Shown here one piece after another: positions 8,631 to 18,984 of a stretch of 19,175 nt of DNA (its first letter is position 1; every line of letters starts with the position of its first letter). Origin of the DNA: Saccoglossus kowalevskii (Eukaryota > Hemichordata > Enteropneusta > Harrimaniidae). The stretch covers positions 52,577 through 71,751 of the forward strand of contig NW_003142798.1 of assembly GCF_000003605.2 (NCBI RefSeq). The letters are read 5' to 3'. The position numbers and the translations under genes were made by a program. The notes under the pieces were generated by a model, which saw only the letters and a list, made by a program, of their open reading frames with translations, was not told the origin of the DNA and did no database searches.

Positions 8631-9565
8631 CATTTTAGGCGTCCAACATTAGCTGTCATTTATGATACTTGGGTTTACGATCAATTTCTTTTTGTTAAAT
8701 ACATAAATCCCGATGTAACTCTATTTGTCATAGACAACTTTAATTCAGTCACAAAAAGAAAATGGTAATACAATACAATACAACAACCAAAGAAACTACA
8801 TTACAAATCACACAGCGTTTATTTGAACCCATCTTTGCTGCAACTTTGCATGATCAATTCCTTGATAATATGATACAACATGCTACGACTATACAATCGC
8901 ATTACCTTTGAGTTAAACGATCTACTCAGAAGTTATGAACAACCATAATAAAACCATGGACATCAATGAATTCTCGTGCTATCAACTGGAATGACCCGAT
9001 AAGCAACAACAAACCAACAAACGATACTTGTCTGTCATGGTAACTTTGCTAGTTTTTGCACTCTCTTGCTGGCTGGTAGTTGCATTTACGTAAACAACAA
9101 ATTTTACAAAGAAACTGAATCCTGACAGCCCTGAATGCAAGACGTATTGTACATGCCGATACAAATATCAACAGAATTATTACATCACCATTTGAAAGGT
9201 GTTTTGAGCAAATTGTTGACAACTACTATGTTATTTTTGATATTATTATGATCCAAACAGGAAAACCCGCAATTACATTCATCGGCAGTGTGTTTTGTCT
9301 GCGTTATTCAGTTCCAACTGAAGTGGAGCTGGATATGCCAAGTCTTTTGAAACACATGAGTCAATCACTCTCTATACATCTTCTGAGGTGCATTAAAATT
9401 AGTTTCCAGGTGTTAACTATTGAATTACATTTATTGATAACGGATTTGGATATCATTGGGTATTATGTTATTTCTAGTATTATATCATTTTCTGAAAAAA
9501 GGACTACTTTTGTTCTATAATCAGTCACAACAACTTGCTATACACCATGATCATGTGACCACAGA
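8631..9565. other. Non-coding stretch between minisatellite and AT microsatellite
   Basis: AT-rich with no supported gene. Two frames are open (minus 8982-9164, 60 codons; plus 9248-9520, 90 codons) without recognisable motifs or splice context, and are of a length expected by chance. Confidence 0.5.
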
Positions 9566-9580
9566 ATATATATATATTAT

Positions 9581-9626
<46 letters not shown>
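9566..9626. repeat. AT dinucleotide microsatellite
   Basis: A run of alternating A and T, pure over about 39 bp at its right end (9588-9626) and interrupted by TT steps on the left. Such tracts can extrude cruciforms and are usually highly variable in length. Confidence 0.95.
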
Positions 9627-9631
<5 letters not shown>

Positions 9632-11565
9632 ACAGAAATTATAACTCCGATAGTTGTATCATATATTTTACCCTTCGGTTGCTTGCATGACTGTTTATCT
9701 TCAGAGACACTGAATACATTGAAGTGATTAGCAAGATTGTAAATTGGCATTTAAAGATGGAAAATGGATAAGAACATATAATTTGAATACTGTTTGATAC
9801 CGTATGTTCACAAAGTAGTCGTTTGTTAAAACAAATTATCTAATAGGCATGATTTTACAGGTTTGTTTTGGCACGTAAAGTAACAAATCTGTTGAAAATG
9901 CATGTGATTCATTGCTTATGATAGGAGGCCTAAATGGGTGATCAAGCATTATCACTACTTTCTATGAGTCAATAATGCAATGGCAGGGGCTATTAAAAGG
10001 GATATACGGCTAATGGATTGTAAGATACGTCTAAATGTAAAGGTCAAGATTTATCATGCTAACCTACTTGAAATAGAAAGGTTAGATGGTAGTCGCTCAG
10101 TCACACTGATTATATGTTGAAGTACTGAACAGCATGACTTTACTATCCTGATTTCAGAACTTTTCGCGTATATCATAGTCTCTGAATTACATTATACACA
10201 AACAGATTTCAAGAATATTGATTGATTGAGGCAGTGGAATCATCACGTAATCTAGTGTCCTGAAAAAACGTGGCGTGTTTTTCATGCTATTCATGATCTT
10301 ACTGTGTAAACGATTTTGATGCAGAACATATGCTCTATAGATGTGTTTTGATGGTTAAATACAGGTCAGTAATTGACAATGATACAAGTATAAGATTGTG
10401 AAATACAGATAACCTCCCATCCACCTGCTGAGTTGGTACAATTGCATGTCTATGCCTCATTTCATTTGCATATATGCAAATCTCATTCATGATATTGCAG
10501 TGCATTCACTGGACATTCATGTGGACTGCATGCGATCATATTGTAAGACCTTTGCTATTCAGTTCTATTCTATTCTACAGCAATTTTCACCTGAAAGAGA
10601 TACAACTATACCAAATATACCAGCACACGGCAACTTCACTCAGTGAATCAGCATAATGATTCATTCGAACTATTAATTTGAGCTAAGAATGGACGAGCGA
10701 AAGCCCCTCCTGTTCATAAATTGTATATGAACTATGTTATGCGTATCTGTTTTAACAATTGTGATTTTAATAAATTACTGGATATTAATTTCATTAAGCT
10801 AAAACACAGGATTAGGTCCATAGCAGCTAGTAGAGAGAACAGAAAGAAATCATACAAGGGAGTGCATACTGTTGACTGGGTAGGCGTCGCACATGTTTTG
10901 AAACTGTATTTTGAGAACAAATGGTTATTGTACTTCCAAATGAGACATTTGAAACTTTACACCGCCGCGTCAATGACAATGGCAAAAACCATGAAATTGA
11001 ATTATGAATACACTGATCAAGATACTAGCCTGTACATCAACTGTTTTTCTATGCTAAAAAATAAATTAGAAAAATGTAACAATATTTTGCTATCTTGGTG
11101 ACCATATAAAATATGATGAACCGTCTGCGTGTGATGCCGAGATAGAGTTAAGGATCACATTTGCTGAAGCTAAATTCTAGTTAATTAAAACTAGTTAAAA
11201 AATTAAGCAACATTAACTGAAAACAAATGTACTCATTTTAAATATCAAAGTTCGCAGTGTTGGCATAATGCAGTAGATTTGAACATGTTAAGATAAAACA
11301 ATAACAACAATAAGGCAACAAAATAATCAAATCCAAGAAAATAAAAAATAACATATTATAGCTAAATCTTAAATCCGCACTGCAGAGAAAAAATGACACC
11401 GTCCTTTGGATTAGATCGCCGTAAGATGTGGTTAAAGCCACAAGAAGTTGAAAACATTAGGAACTAGAAAAGTTCATGCAAAGTTCTGTGTTATTCATTC
11501 GTTTATTTAGTTCCTTTGCTATTCTTACCTTTTCAATTTCTTGCTATTTTTGCCAATAAGAGTAG

Positions 11566-11654
11566 ATGGATTATTTAATGTGTACTAAGGACAGAAACAG
11601 TACACGGGTGGACCGTCTATTGGTGTCCCGTCTAATGGGACAGAATCGCATAAG
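11566..11654 (+). other. Possible short coding exon ending in a perfect donor site
   Basis: An ATG at 11566 opens 29 codons plus two bases, running directly into AAG|GTAAGT at 11652-11660, a perfect U2 5' splice site. The peptide starts MDYLMCTKDRNSTRVDRL. The codons from 11581 on are richer in G+C than the surroundings. A pyrimidine-rich stretch (11525-11552) followed by AATAAG could act as an acceptor at 11560. No partner exon is recognised, and both the donor and the short frame may be chance. Confidence 0.2.
11624..11642. repeat. Short hairpin TGTCCC/GGGACA
   Basis: A 6-bp perfect stem with a 7-nt loop, inside the exon-like segment just before its donor site. Probably too short to matter by itself. 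Confidence 0.3.
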
Positions 11655-12959
11655 GTAAGTTCAGTCTATCAACCTTTTAATGACTTTCAACTGTTTACTC
11701 ACTTCGACACATATATTATAAATGTCAATGCAAACTATGAGGTGTATATCTCGAGTTTTAGAATCTAACACCCTAGTTTGTATCTTACAGTCCTTCCCCT
11801 ACTCAGTGAGTGAGTTATTATTTATTATGACCGAATATCATTGCATTCGAACCAATTAGCTGTCACCAACATATCATCAAGCGTAATATTTGACATGTAA
11901 TAATTAGCATAAAGTATTTGATAATCATCAACGATTTGTTGATGTAACACAGACTCAGCTAAAACACTGAAATGGCATTTGTAAAAATAATGAAAAGGAT
12001 TTATTCTGTGACCGACTCCTTGGGGATTTTTCTTTAGCCGTCCACTCAGCATTATAGTCTATCTGTGGTTCGCCGCATTGATGATAGCGATTGTGTATTT
12101 AATTAAATTTGAGCGTTTGCGTCATGGGAGTGAAATATGAGTGTGATTAGCATAAAAACTATGATGTCATCTTTCACACAATCTCATGCATGTCAATATG
12201 TCTCTCACGCATATTCGTAGCGTGATAAACCCAGATGCCAACTTGCAAACATTTTTCAACACAATGATCAAATTATTATTAAATAGTTAATTGGCATCGG
12301 AGATTCAATAATAACACACAAATGATGTCCCCGTAGACGCCCTGTAGTAGGTTAAACGAGTAAAACAAATTACAAATTGGAATGCTCTAGGAATTACCGT
12401 GAAATAATACGACGGACAACAAGCCGTCAACGCATACGTTTCAAATGTGCTTTATTCCCCGCACGTCTCAATGCTACAAATTGGGTCCCCTGCCAATACA
12501 GGCTGTGAGATACACTCTCTAGTGTAGGAATCAGGATTGCATATCATGTTCGTATCGAGCTAGTCATGTGAATGTTACATGACAGTGTAAAAGTATACTG
12601 ACAATATACGAACAGCCGGCAACTATATAACATTTAACTGAAATTAAACATAATGTTAACAAAGGGCTACTTCCGCTGCAATAGCATAGACGTTATCGAT
12701 CTTTTACTCTTCAGCGTACAGTGTTATTGATACGTGACGCAATACGCACTATGGTAATGTGTTTAAATGCATGCACGTGAACTCCAATAAGATACCTTAA
12801 TCCATTAATGAAATCGAGATTGCTTTAAAAAAAATCCGATTGGAATTTTACATGACCCATTTATGCAGATAATCTAGGCTAAATCGATATACGCGTGCTT
12901 GCGGAATACGTTACCAGTGGCGCGTAATCCGTTTATTTTTATATATACACTAAGTATGG

Positions 12960-13499
12960 TGTTGCATTCAAATGCAAAGCAGAAGAACTGTGTCAATGTA
13001 TCAGATAATTCTTCAATGTATTGGCACTTACGTAAATGTATAGGGCATTGAATCGGTATATCGAACATTGTAACAAGAATTACTAGTCAGAGTATAATTG
13101 TGTAATACATTGTAACGATGTGTCGCCCTTCGCATATGCGTGCTGTGATGATATATCGTCACTTGCACCAATACATCGAACACTGTATCGATGTGTATCA
13201 CATTGTAACGGGTTCTCTTCATTTGCATCAAAGCATTGGCTATTGTATCCATGTGTATTACATTTCAATAATGTAGCAACACTTGCACCAATGCATCGAG
13301 CTTTGTATTAATGTGTAATATATGTTAATGATGCAACACATTTCTATGTATCGGACCTCTGCGTAAATATATCGGACATTGTATCAATATATGTTGATTG
13401 TCATAATGTAATTTCTCAAAATCAATCGTTACATTGTATTGATGTACCGTCTCTACACCAATTCATTGAGCATTGTATCAATGAATATATAATGTGTGT
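12960..13499. repeat. Decayed left part of the 59/61-bp satellite
   Basis: Recurring words CATTGTATC, CAATGTGTAT, ACATTGTAAC and CTTGCACCAATGCATCGAG return about every 60-65 bp but with many differences. They share ATTGTATCAAT and AATGATGTAAC with the clean array that follows. Open frames here on both strands (for example 13120-13311) are by-products of the repeat. Confidence 0.7.
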
Positions 13500-14521
13500 G
13501 ATAATTAACGCCCCTTGAATTAACGTATCAGTTATTGTATCAATATATATATTGTATCGTAATGATGAGAAACCCTTGAATTAACGTATCAGTTATTGTA
13601 TCAATATATATATTGTATCATAATGATGTAACACCTCTGAATTAACGTATCAGGTATTGTATCAATATATATATTGTATCGTAATGATGTAACGCCCCTG
13701 ACTTAACGTATCAGTTATTGTATCAATGTATATTGTATCGTAATGACGTGGCGCCCTTGAATTAACGTATCAGGTATTGTATCAATATATATTGTATCGT
13801 AATAATGCAACACCTCTGAATTAATGTATCAGGTATTGTATCAATATATATATTGTATCGTAATAATGTAACGCCCCTTGATCATTGTATCAGGTATTGC
13901 AGCAATATATATGGTATCGTAATAATGCAACACCCCTAAATTAACGTATCAGGTATTGTATCAATATATATGGTATCGTAATGATGTAACACCCCTGAAT
14001 TAACGTATCAGGTATTGTATCAATATATATTGTATCGTGATGATGTAACACCCCTGAATTAACGTATCAGGTATTGTATCAATATATATGGTATCGTGAT
14101 GATGTAACACCCCTGAATTAACGTATCAGATATTGTATCAATATATATTGTATCGTGATGATGTAACACCCCTGAATTAACGTATCAGATATTGTATCAA
14201 TATATATTGTATCGTGATGATGTAACACCCCTGAATTAACGTATCAGGTATTGTATCAATATATATGGTATCGTGATGATGTAACACCCCTGAATTAACG
14301 TATCAGGTATTGTATCAATATATATGGTATCGTAATGATGTAACACCTCTGTATTAACGTATCAGATATTGTATCAATATATATGGTATCGTAATAATGT
14401 AACACCTCTGAATCAATGTATTAAGTATTGTATCAATATATATGGTATCGTAATGATGTAACACCTCTGAATTAACGTATCGGGTATTGTATCAATATAT
14501 ATGGTATCGTAATGATGTATT
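13500..14521. repeat. 59/61-bp satellite array, about 17 copies
   Basis: The unit contains GATGTAACACCCCTGAATTA, then ACGTATCAGGTATTGTATC, then AATATATAT and TGTATCGT. Using the conserved CGTATCA word as anchor, I place copies at 13524, 13585, 13646, 13707, 13766, 13825, 13886, 13945 and then every 59 bp to 14476. Spacing is mostly 61 bp on the left and a steady 59 bp on the right; the difference lies in the length of the internal TA run. Copies near 14100-14220 include consecutive identical units. The array ends cleanly at about 14521. Confidence 0.96.
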
Positions 14522-15091
14522 GGCAGTTGAATCATTCTGTATAATAGAATTACCAGCAAGCAATATCTCAGCAACTGCGCGTTAGAGTATTGCATCATTT
14601 ACATGAACTAGATCGCCAGGATATACCTAACACGCACAGCTAATGATAACGAGTGAAATAATATTTGTAACATATTAATAAAAACGGTGTTGACGTGATT
14701 TATATAGTTATGATTAAGATAAATGTTGATATAATATAAGTGCGTGTACGGGGGCGAAAACTTTTACATCATTAATTAGAACAATCCGGTATGTGATCAA
14801 AACACTCTTAGCTGATACTATCCAGTCACAATCCCGAGATTAGTAAGAGATAACATAAAATAATGTGTTATGCAGTTTCAACGTTGCGAAACAATTTATC
14901 TAGTCTTTTAATCCGCCGTGTGTAGTAATATATGTATGTGACAGCGTATATAGCATACTAATTGTGTTAATCGCAATGTCGTTCTTGCCGCGGTGTCAAT
15001 GAGACTAACACGCAATATCCCAGACGCAAAGGGGGCAGAACACCGTTCTGTTTTCATTCCAGCGTCACGTAATAATGCTGTCCGAGTACGC

Positions 15092-15111
15092 CATCTCATC
15101 CGCCATTTTTT
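15092..15111 (-). promoter_or_regulatory. YY1-like AAAATGGCGGA element
   Basis: On the minus strand AAAAAATGGCGGATGAGATGGCG holds two ATGGCG copies, the first a close match to the YY1 motif (AANATGGCGG). In many animal genes this motif lies just downstream of the transcription start and includes the start ATG. Here that ATG (15106) opens only 13 codons (MADEMAYSDSIIT) before a stop, and no good donor site follows, so a first exon is not demonstrated. Confidence 0.2.
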
Positions 15112-15251
15112 CCATCCTCGTTCGTGGCTAGTTATAATCGACATTGGATTTAATGATGTTATGTAACGTTCAGTGATTGTAGCTCACACACCTCTTCTGT
15201 CTGAGGATGAAAGCACTTTAAAATTAAATTTGTGGAATTCCCCCATTGTAT

Positions 15252-15283
15252 ATTACAATTGACCTCCTGGGAGAGGTTGTAAT
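15252..15283. repeat. Bulged hairpin
   Basis: ATTACAA (15252-15258) pairs with TTGTAAT (15277-15283), and an inner CCTC pairs with GAGG around CTGGGA, with a 4-nt bulge on the left arm. That makes an 11-bp interrupted stem. No gene context gives it a role. Confidence 0.35.
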
Positions 15284-15382
15284 TAATATCGAGTAATGCA
15301 TTACGCGAGTATTCAAACAATCTTTCGCAACGCAGATTCTATCATTATGAATTTTAAAAATCTTTCACATACGTATTGTAAC

Positions 15383-15676
15383 AGACTGTATCACTGTCAC
15401 AAACTTAAAATATACCAAAATACATATCACACTAAGAATATATCACTATGAATTTCAAATACATCACAATACACACCACACTAAGAATATATCACTATGA
15501 ATTTCAAAATAATCACAATACATATCACACTAAGAATATATCACTATGAATTTCAAAATAATCACAATACATATCACACTAAGAATATATCACTGTGAAT
15601 TTCAAATACATCACAATACACATCACACTAGAAATATATCACTGTGAATTTCAAATACAACACAATTTATATCGCA
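15383..15676. repeat. 49-bp satellite array, 6 copies
   Basis: The unit contains CTAAGAATATATCACTATG, AATTTCAAAATAATCAC and AATACATATCACA. Starts at 15432, 15481, 15530, 15579 and 15628 are exactly 49 bp apart; the copy at 15383 is more diverged. The last two copies share CACTGTGAATTTCAAATAC against CACTATGAATTTCAAAATA in the middle, so the array has left and right variants. Confidence 0.95.
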
Positions 15677-18195
15677 GCGGTTTGCATCTCTGTTAAGTTT
15701 AACGATGTTGTCCATGACTTCATACTTGAATCATTTGATACAATATAGGGCAGATATAACAACACCGTGGTCGCCGCTACTTGCTCGTTTCAACGTTGTA
15801 ATGCTTCCATCATCAAAGATAACCGCCCTACTTCCCATGCATAGCACTAAACTAGTAATCTCGCTGGTGCCTAACCAACAGTACTAGTATTTCGATTCAT
15901 CGACACGAATATTACGTCATCAAAGTGACCTAGGTTCAAGTAATTGTGACAAAGTAAAAAAAAATACATAATACAACTACGATGTATATGCCGATCGTCG
16001 GAAAATAAATACGTTAGTGTTTGCTTTCAGCAGACACGCGATTTTTATTCACCGCTGTGGTCTCTGCTAACAATTGGGGTAAAACGAGGTGACGTCGAAT
16101 ATGTTGTAATGTATATCTCTACTTAACATATTCCACTTCTCATCGAATCAAGTTTCTTTTAAACGCTAAAAAGTGCATCATGTTTGCATAAAAGCTTGTT
16201 ATTTTGATTGTTGTTATCGGCGGCGAGGAGGGATTTCTTTAGTGTTGATGTGTGAATAACCAAGTGCGCTGAGCTTGTTACAGTGAGAGCTCTGAATGCA
16301 CCCAATACAATAGTGCATGCGTCTGCGGAGATATCACGTGATCAACAATTCTTTCTATAGAAACAGGCGTCATCTCCGACTAAGAGCGACTTCAATATTG
16401 GCTGACAGAAAGCCTGTAACATCGAGAGCACTTCGAAAAGCCTCCTTGTATAAAATGCATAAATTTGCGCACGTATGTATGCATTTTATAGTTAAAAACC
16501 TAGTGTTTATCATACGTCAGCAGAAGGTCAAATTCGCTGTATTTCGTGTTCTTCCTCTGCGCATGTGTGTGATCAAAGCTTCAGTATAATGCGTATTATT
16601 TTGTTTTAGTTATGAATATATTTATAATTGCTTCTATCTTATTTTTGCATTTCTTTATTTATTCCTTCAAATATTCGTTCAATCACTAGTGTATTGTGTT
16701 CAATGCATCGACCTGCCTCCTTGTGTGCCGGTGTTCCCATCAGTGACATACGGCTTGCATTCAGGCCAGGGGACATGACTAATCCTCGCGCTGAGAACTG
16801 TAACATCCGGTCATATGTGCATTGCATTGCTTTGAAATTATAAATGCCACTTGACAATTGAATAACAGCATAAATTTAAGGCATGTGTCATCGACCTTTA
16901 ATCCTGTACACATAAATCACCATCATTGCGTCGTCGATTACGTAACAAGTATGTATATTTGACAAGTGCTCATTTATTGTATTTTAATGTGAAATGGACA
17001 AGCAAATGCGCGTCGTATGCCAGAGCTGAATGTTTAGTTCGGCCTGTCAAGTGACGCGGAGTAATTCAATATTAATAAAAACAAGTTTTCATTGCAATTA
17101 TTTTCCCCAGCATGTCAGTTTCCGCGCGCCCCATTGAGTAGCGTTTTTACACAATGTGGCAGAGTTCACATGCGGTGATAACACGGAAATAAATGTTCAA
17201 ATGACACGATTATCTTCAGCTCCAAGGCACTCGCGTGCGAAGTTGTTGTCGGTGTTGGGGGCGCACTCACGATTCATGCAGATTCTGTCATCGCGCCGTG
17301 ATCATGCAACGTGTACAGCGCGTTGTATGGTCACATTATTAGTTTATAATTTGTCGAAGACATACCTGAAACATAGTCTCGTGTGTGTGACGTGTAATTT
17401 TACAATAATCCAATCGATCATTTTCCCTTGCAATTTTGTTTGCAAACATGTTTATATACGTTATATACTGAGACGAAGGCGAGTGCAAACATGTAAATAC
17501 TAACACAATCATATTATTTATTATTATAATCATGGTTATTACTTTCTAATACCAAAATGGAGATGGAAAACTATTTATATAGTTGTCATACATGTTCTAT
17601 ATCGAAGGCTTGCTGCTGTTCCAACTTGCCACAGAGTACTCAATTCATCCGCTTACAAGGCCGTATGTACTGAATCCCCCTCACACTATCCAATTCGTTA
17701 AGTATTTAAGTTACAGACAGATGTTACCTAGTTGCGTTGATATACCTGACAGCAATATAAAGTTGACGACATCAACAGAGCCCCGCGGTGAAAAATATAA
17801 TCTATAGAGGGCGCTGTTCGTTACAGGATAGACGGATTGATAGACCTTGGGAAATAAAGTAATGCGATGAAGTGGACAGTGAGTCAAACTTATAAAACAT
17901 TAATTGTGAGTGCTGTATCACTTCTACTCCAGGTCGGAGGGGCATAGGGGAGATATATTCGAGGACCTTCCTTGGCGTTATAGTTGATTCCCCGTTAAAG
18001 TAACAAATCATGTTCTAATTTTTAGCTGTAAAATGTCGCTGATTAGTGCTTCTGTGCACTGACTATGTGATGTTTTTGTGTGGTTCAGGGATTATTGATG
18101 CTATACGTGTGTACAATTGCACGAGTTATCCATTCTATATATACAGCGTATCGACGATCGAATATACCGCCGTTTGACCGGCTATTCTGATTGAG
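15677..18195. other. Non-coding stretch, moderately mixed composition
   Basis: No supported gene. Frames of 60-115 codons occur on both strands (for example plus 16317-16589 and 17156-17503), but none has a recognisable domain, and the 115-codon one begins with GTG rather than ATG. A palindromic E-box ATCACGTGAT lies at 16333-16342. A CpG-rich patch at 17110-17335 is listed separately. Confidence 0.45.
17110..17335. promoter_or_regulatory. CpG-rich patch, candidate TATA-less promoter or regulatory region
   Basis: By hand count 17101-17340 holds about 19 CpG in 240 bp at roughly 49% G+C, above the number expected from its base composition, while surrounding DNA is poorer in both. It includes TCCGCGCGCC, GGGGGCGC and TCGCGCCG. 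On the minus strand a donor-like GTGAGT begins at 17270. It could be the promoter and first exon of a minus-strand gene, possibly the one at 727-1329, but this is conjecture. Confidence 0.25.
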
Positions 18196-18351
18196 GACTT
18201 CCAGCTGGAGTTGCTTATTGCACAGTTCTATGCGTGAGTGATTGGGCCGCCAGACTGGGCATTAAATGGCTATTAAGGAATCTGAAAATCTTTTTCCCTT
18301 GTCCCCAGCATAAGATCTATGGAAAATACGTGCTACTTGGAAGAAAAATGA
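18196..18351 (+). other. Possible end of a spliced gene: two short exons and a 75-bp intron
   Basis: A 38-bp open segment (18196-18233) reads DFQLELLIAQFY and ends at a GTGAGT donor. Then follows a 75-bp stretch that ends TCTTTTTCCCTTGTCCCCAG at 18308, an excellent acceptor, with CTGAAAAT as a branch-point-like word. Joined in frame, the message would continue AIRSMENTCYLEEK to a TGA at 18349-18351. The acceptor of the first segment (TCTGATTGAG) is weak, and no further exon was recognised upstream. The product is unknown. Without RNA support this is only a consistent arrangement of signals. Confidence 0.22.
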
Positions 18352-18570
18352 TCCCCATTTGAAGAAACTGCTGCGCGTGATTACTGTTTTTTCCGCGTAC
18401 TTGACCTCATTTAAATATTAGTCTGAATTGTTCATTTCGCTGAGGCAATTCATCCTCGGCTGACAAATGTGCCCGCCTGACACTTCAGAGTGAGTGCGAC
18501 ACAAATTGCTGCTCGCAGTGAAAAAAAAAAGAAAACTCTTCTAAAGAAGGTCAGTTCGAGGCCTCTAAGG

Positions 18571-18576
18571 AATAAA
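18571..18576 (+). terminator. Poly(A) signal AATAAA after the possible terminal exon
   Basis: Plus-strand AATAAA about 220 bp past the TGA at 18351, followed about 25-35 bp later by the GT-rich TTTGTTGGTCG. The arrangement fits a normal 3' end for the exon candidate at 18309. Chance matches are common in AT-rich DNA. Confidence 0.25.
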
Positions 18577-18984
18577 AACTTTCGATTATTCGCAAATTAT
18601 TTGTTGGTCGACCAGAGGAACGTCTGTCGCGAAGTAATGTAGTTAGCAGTAGTGATCACGTGGTCAAAACAATCTGGACTCACGCAACGATAATTCAATA
18701 ATAACATAAATAATATAAACCCAGGAGCTCCAAAGAATCAAATTGCCATGCATTTAATTCAAATTATAGACCTTCGTATGAAATCTAGGGCAAAAGACAC
18801 ATTTACAGAACAGAATGATATATATATATATATAACGTCTTCTCGCATACATATATATTACTGAGTAGGTAACCATTGAGAGAGCCGCCGCGATGAGGGT
18901 TGGACCAATTACAATCTCGAGGTAGTTTACACATTGTTTATTTCCAAATTCAATATCCGCGGAAACGCATGACTGTCTGACGTT
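18577..18984. other. Non-coding stretch with short AT microsatellite
   Basis: No gene seen. An (AT)8 tract lies at 18818-18834, and an E-box-containing GATCACGTGGTC at 18654-18665. A 124-codon minus-strand frame (19128-18754) crosses its right part into the 21-bp repeat and is a product of that repeat. Confidence 0.5.

Larger units (their letters stand above)
9627..12959. other. Long non-coding stretch with weak ORFs
   Basis: No supported gene. The longest frame runs on the plus strand from a stop near 10681 to 11101; its first ATG at 10727 gives 124 residues with no recognisable domain. A 75-codon minus-strand frame (12052-11825) has a protein-like composition but nothing else in its favour. 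A short exon-like segment at 11566-11654 is listed separately. The remainder is AT-rich unique sequence. Confidence 0.5.
14522..15382. other. Spacer between two satellites with a CpG-richer core
   Basis: No supported gene. About 14970-15130 is richer in G+C and CpG than its flanks. A 78-codon minus-strand frame (15144-14908) crosses it but shows no known motif. A hairpin at 15252-15283 is listed separately. Confidence 0.45.

Noticed and set aside
11825-12052. Minus-strand 75-codon ATG-to-stop frame with protein-like composition (ends VTANWFECNDIRS)
   Set aside because: About this many frames of that length are expected by chance; RNY codon share (about 31%) is only slightly above random, and no splice sites or motif were found.
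13028-14598. Several 60-75 codon frames on both strands across the 59/61-bp satellite
   Set aside because: They are made of repeat units and change with unit length; no independent coding evidence.
14908-15144. Minus-strand 78-codon Arg-rich frame
   Set aside because: No domain recognised; the Arg bias comes from local CpG-rich DNA, and a transposase or reverse-transcriptase motif is absent.
17156-17503. Plus-strand 115-codon frame
   Set aside because: It begins with GTG, changes character from Arg-rich to hydrophobic with local base composition, and has no motif.
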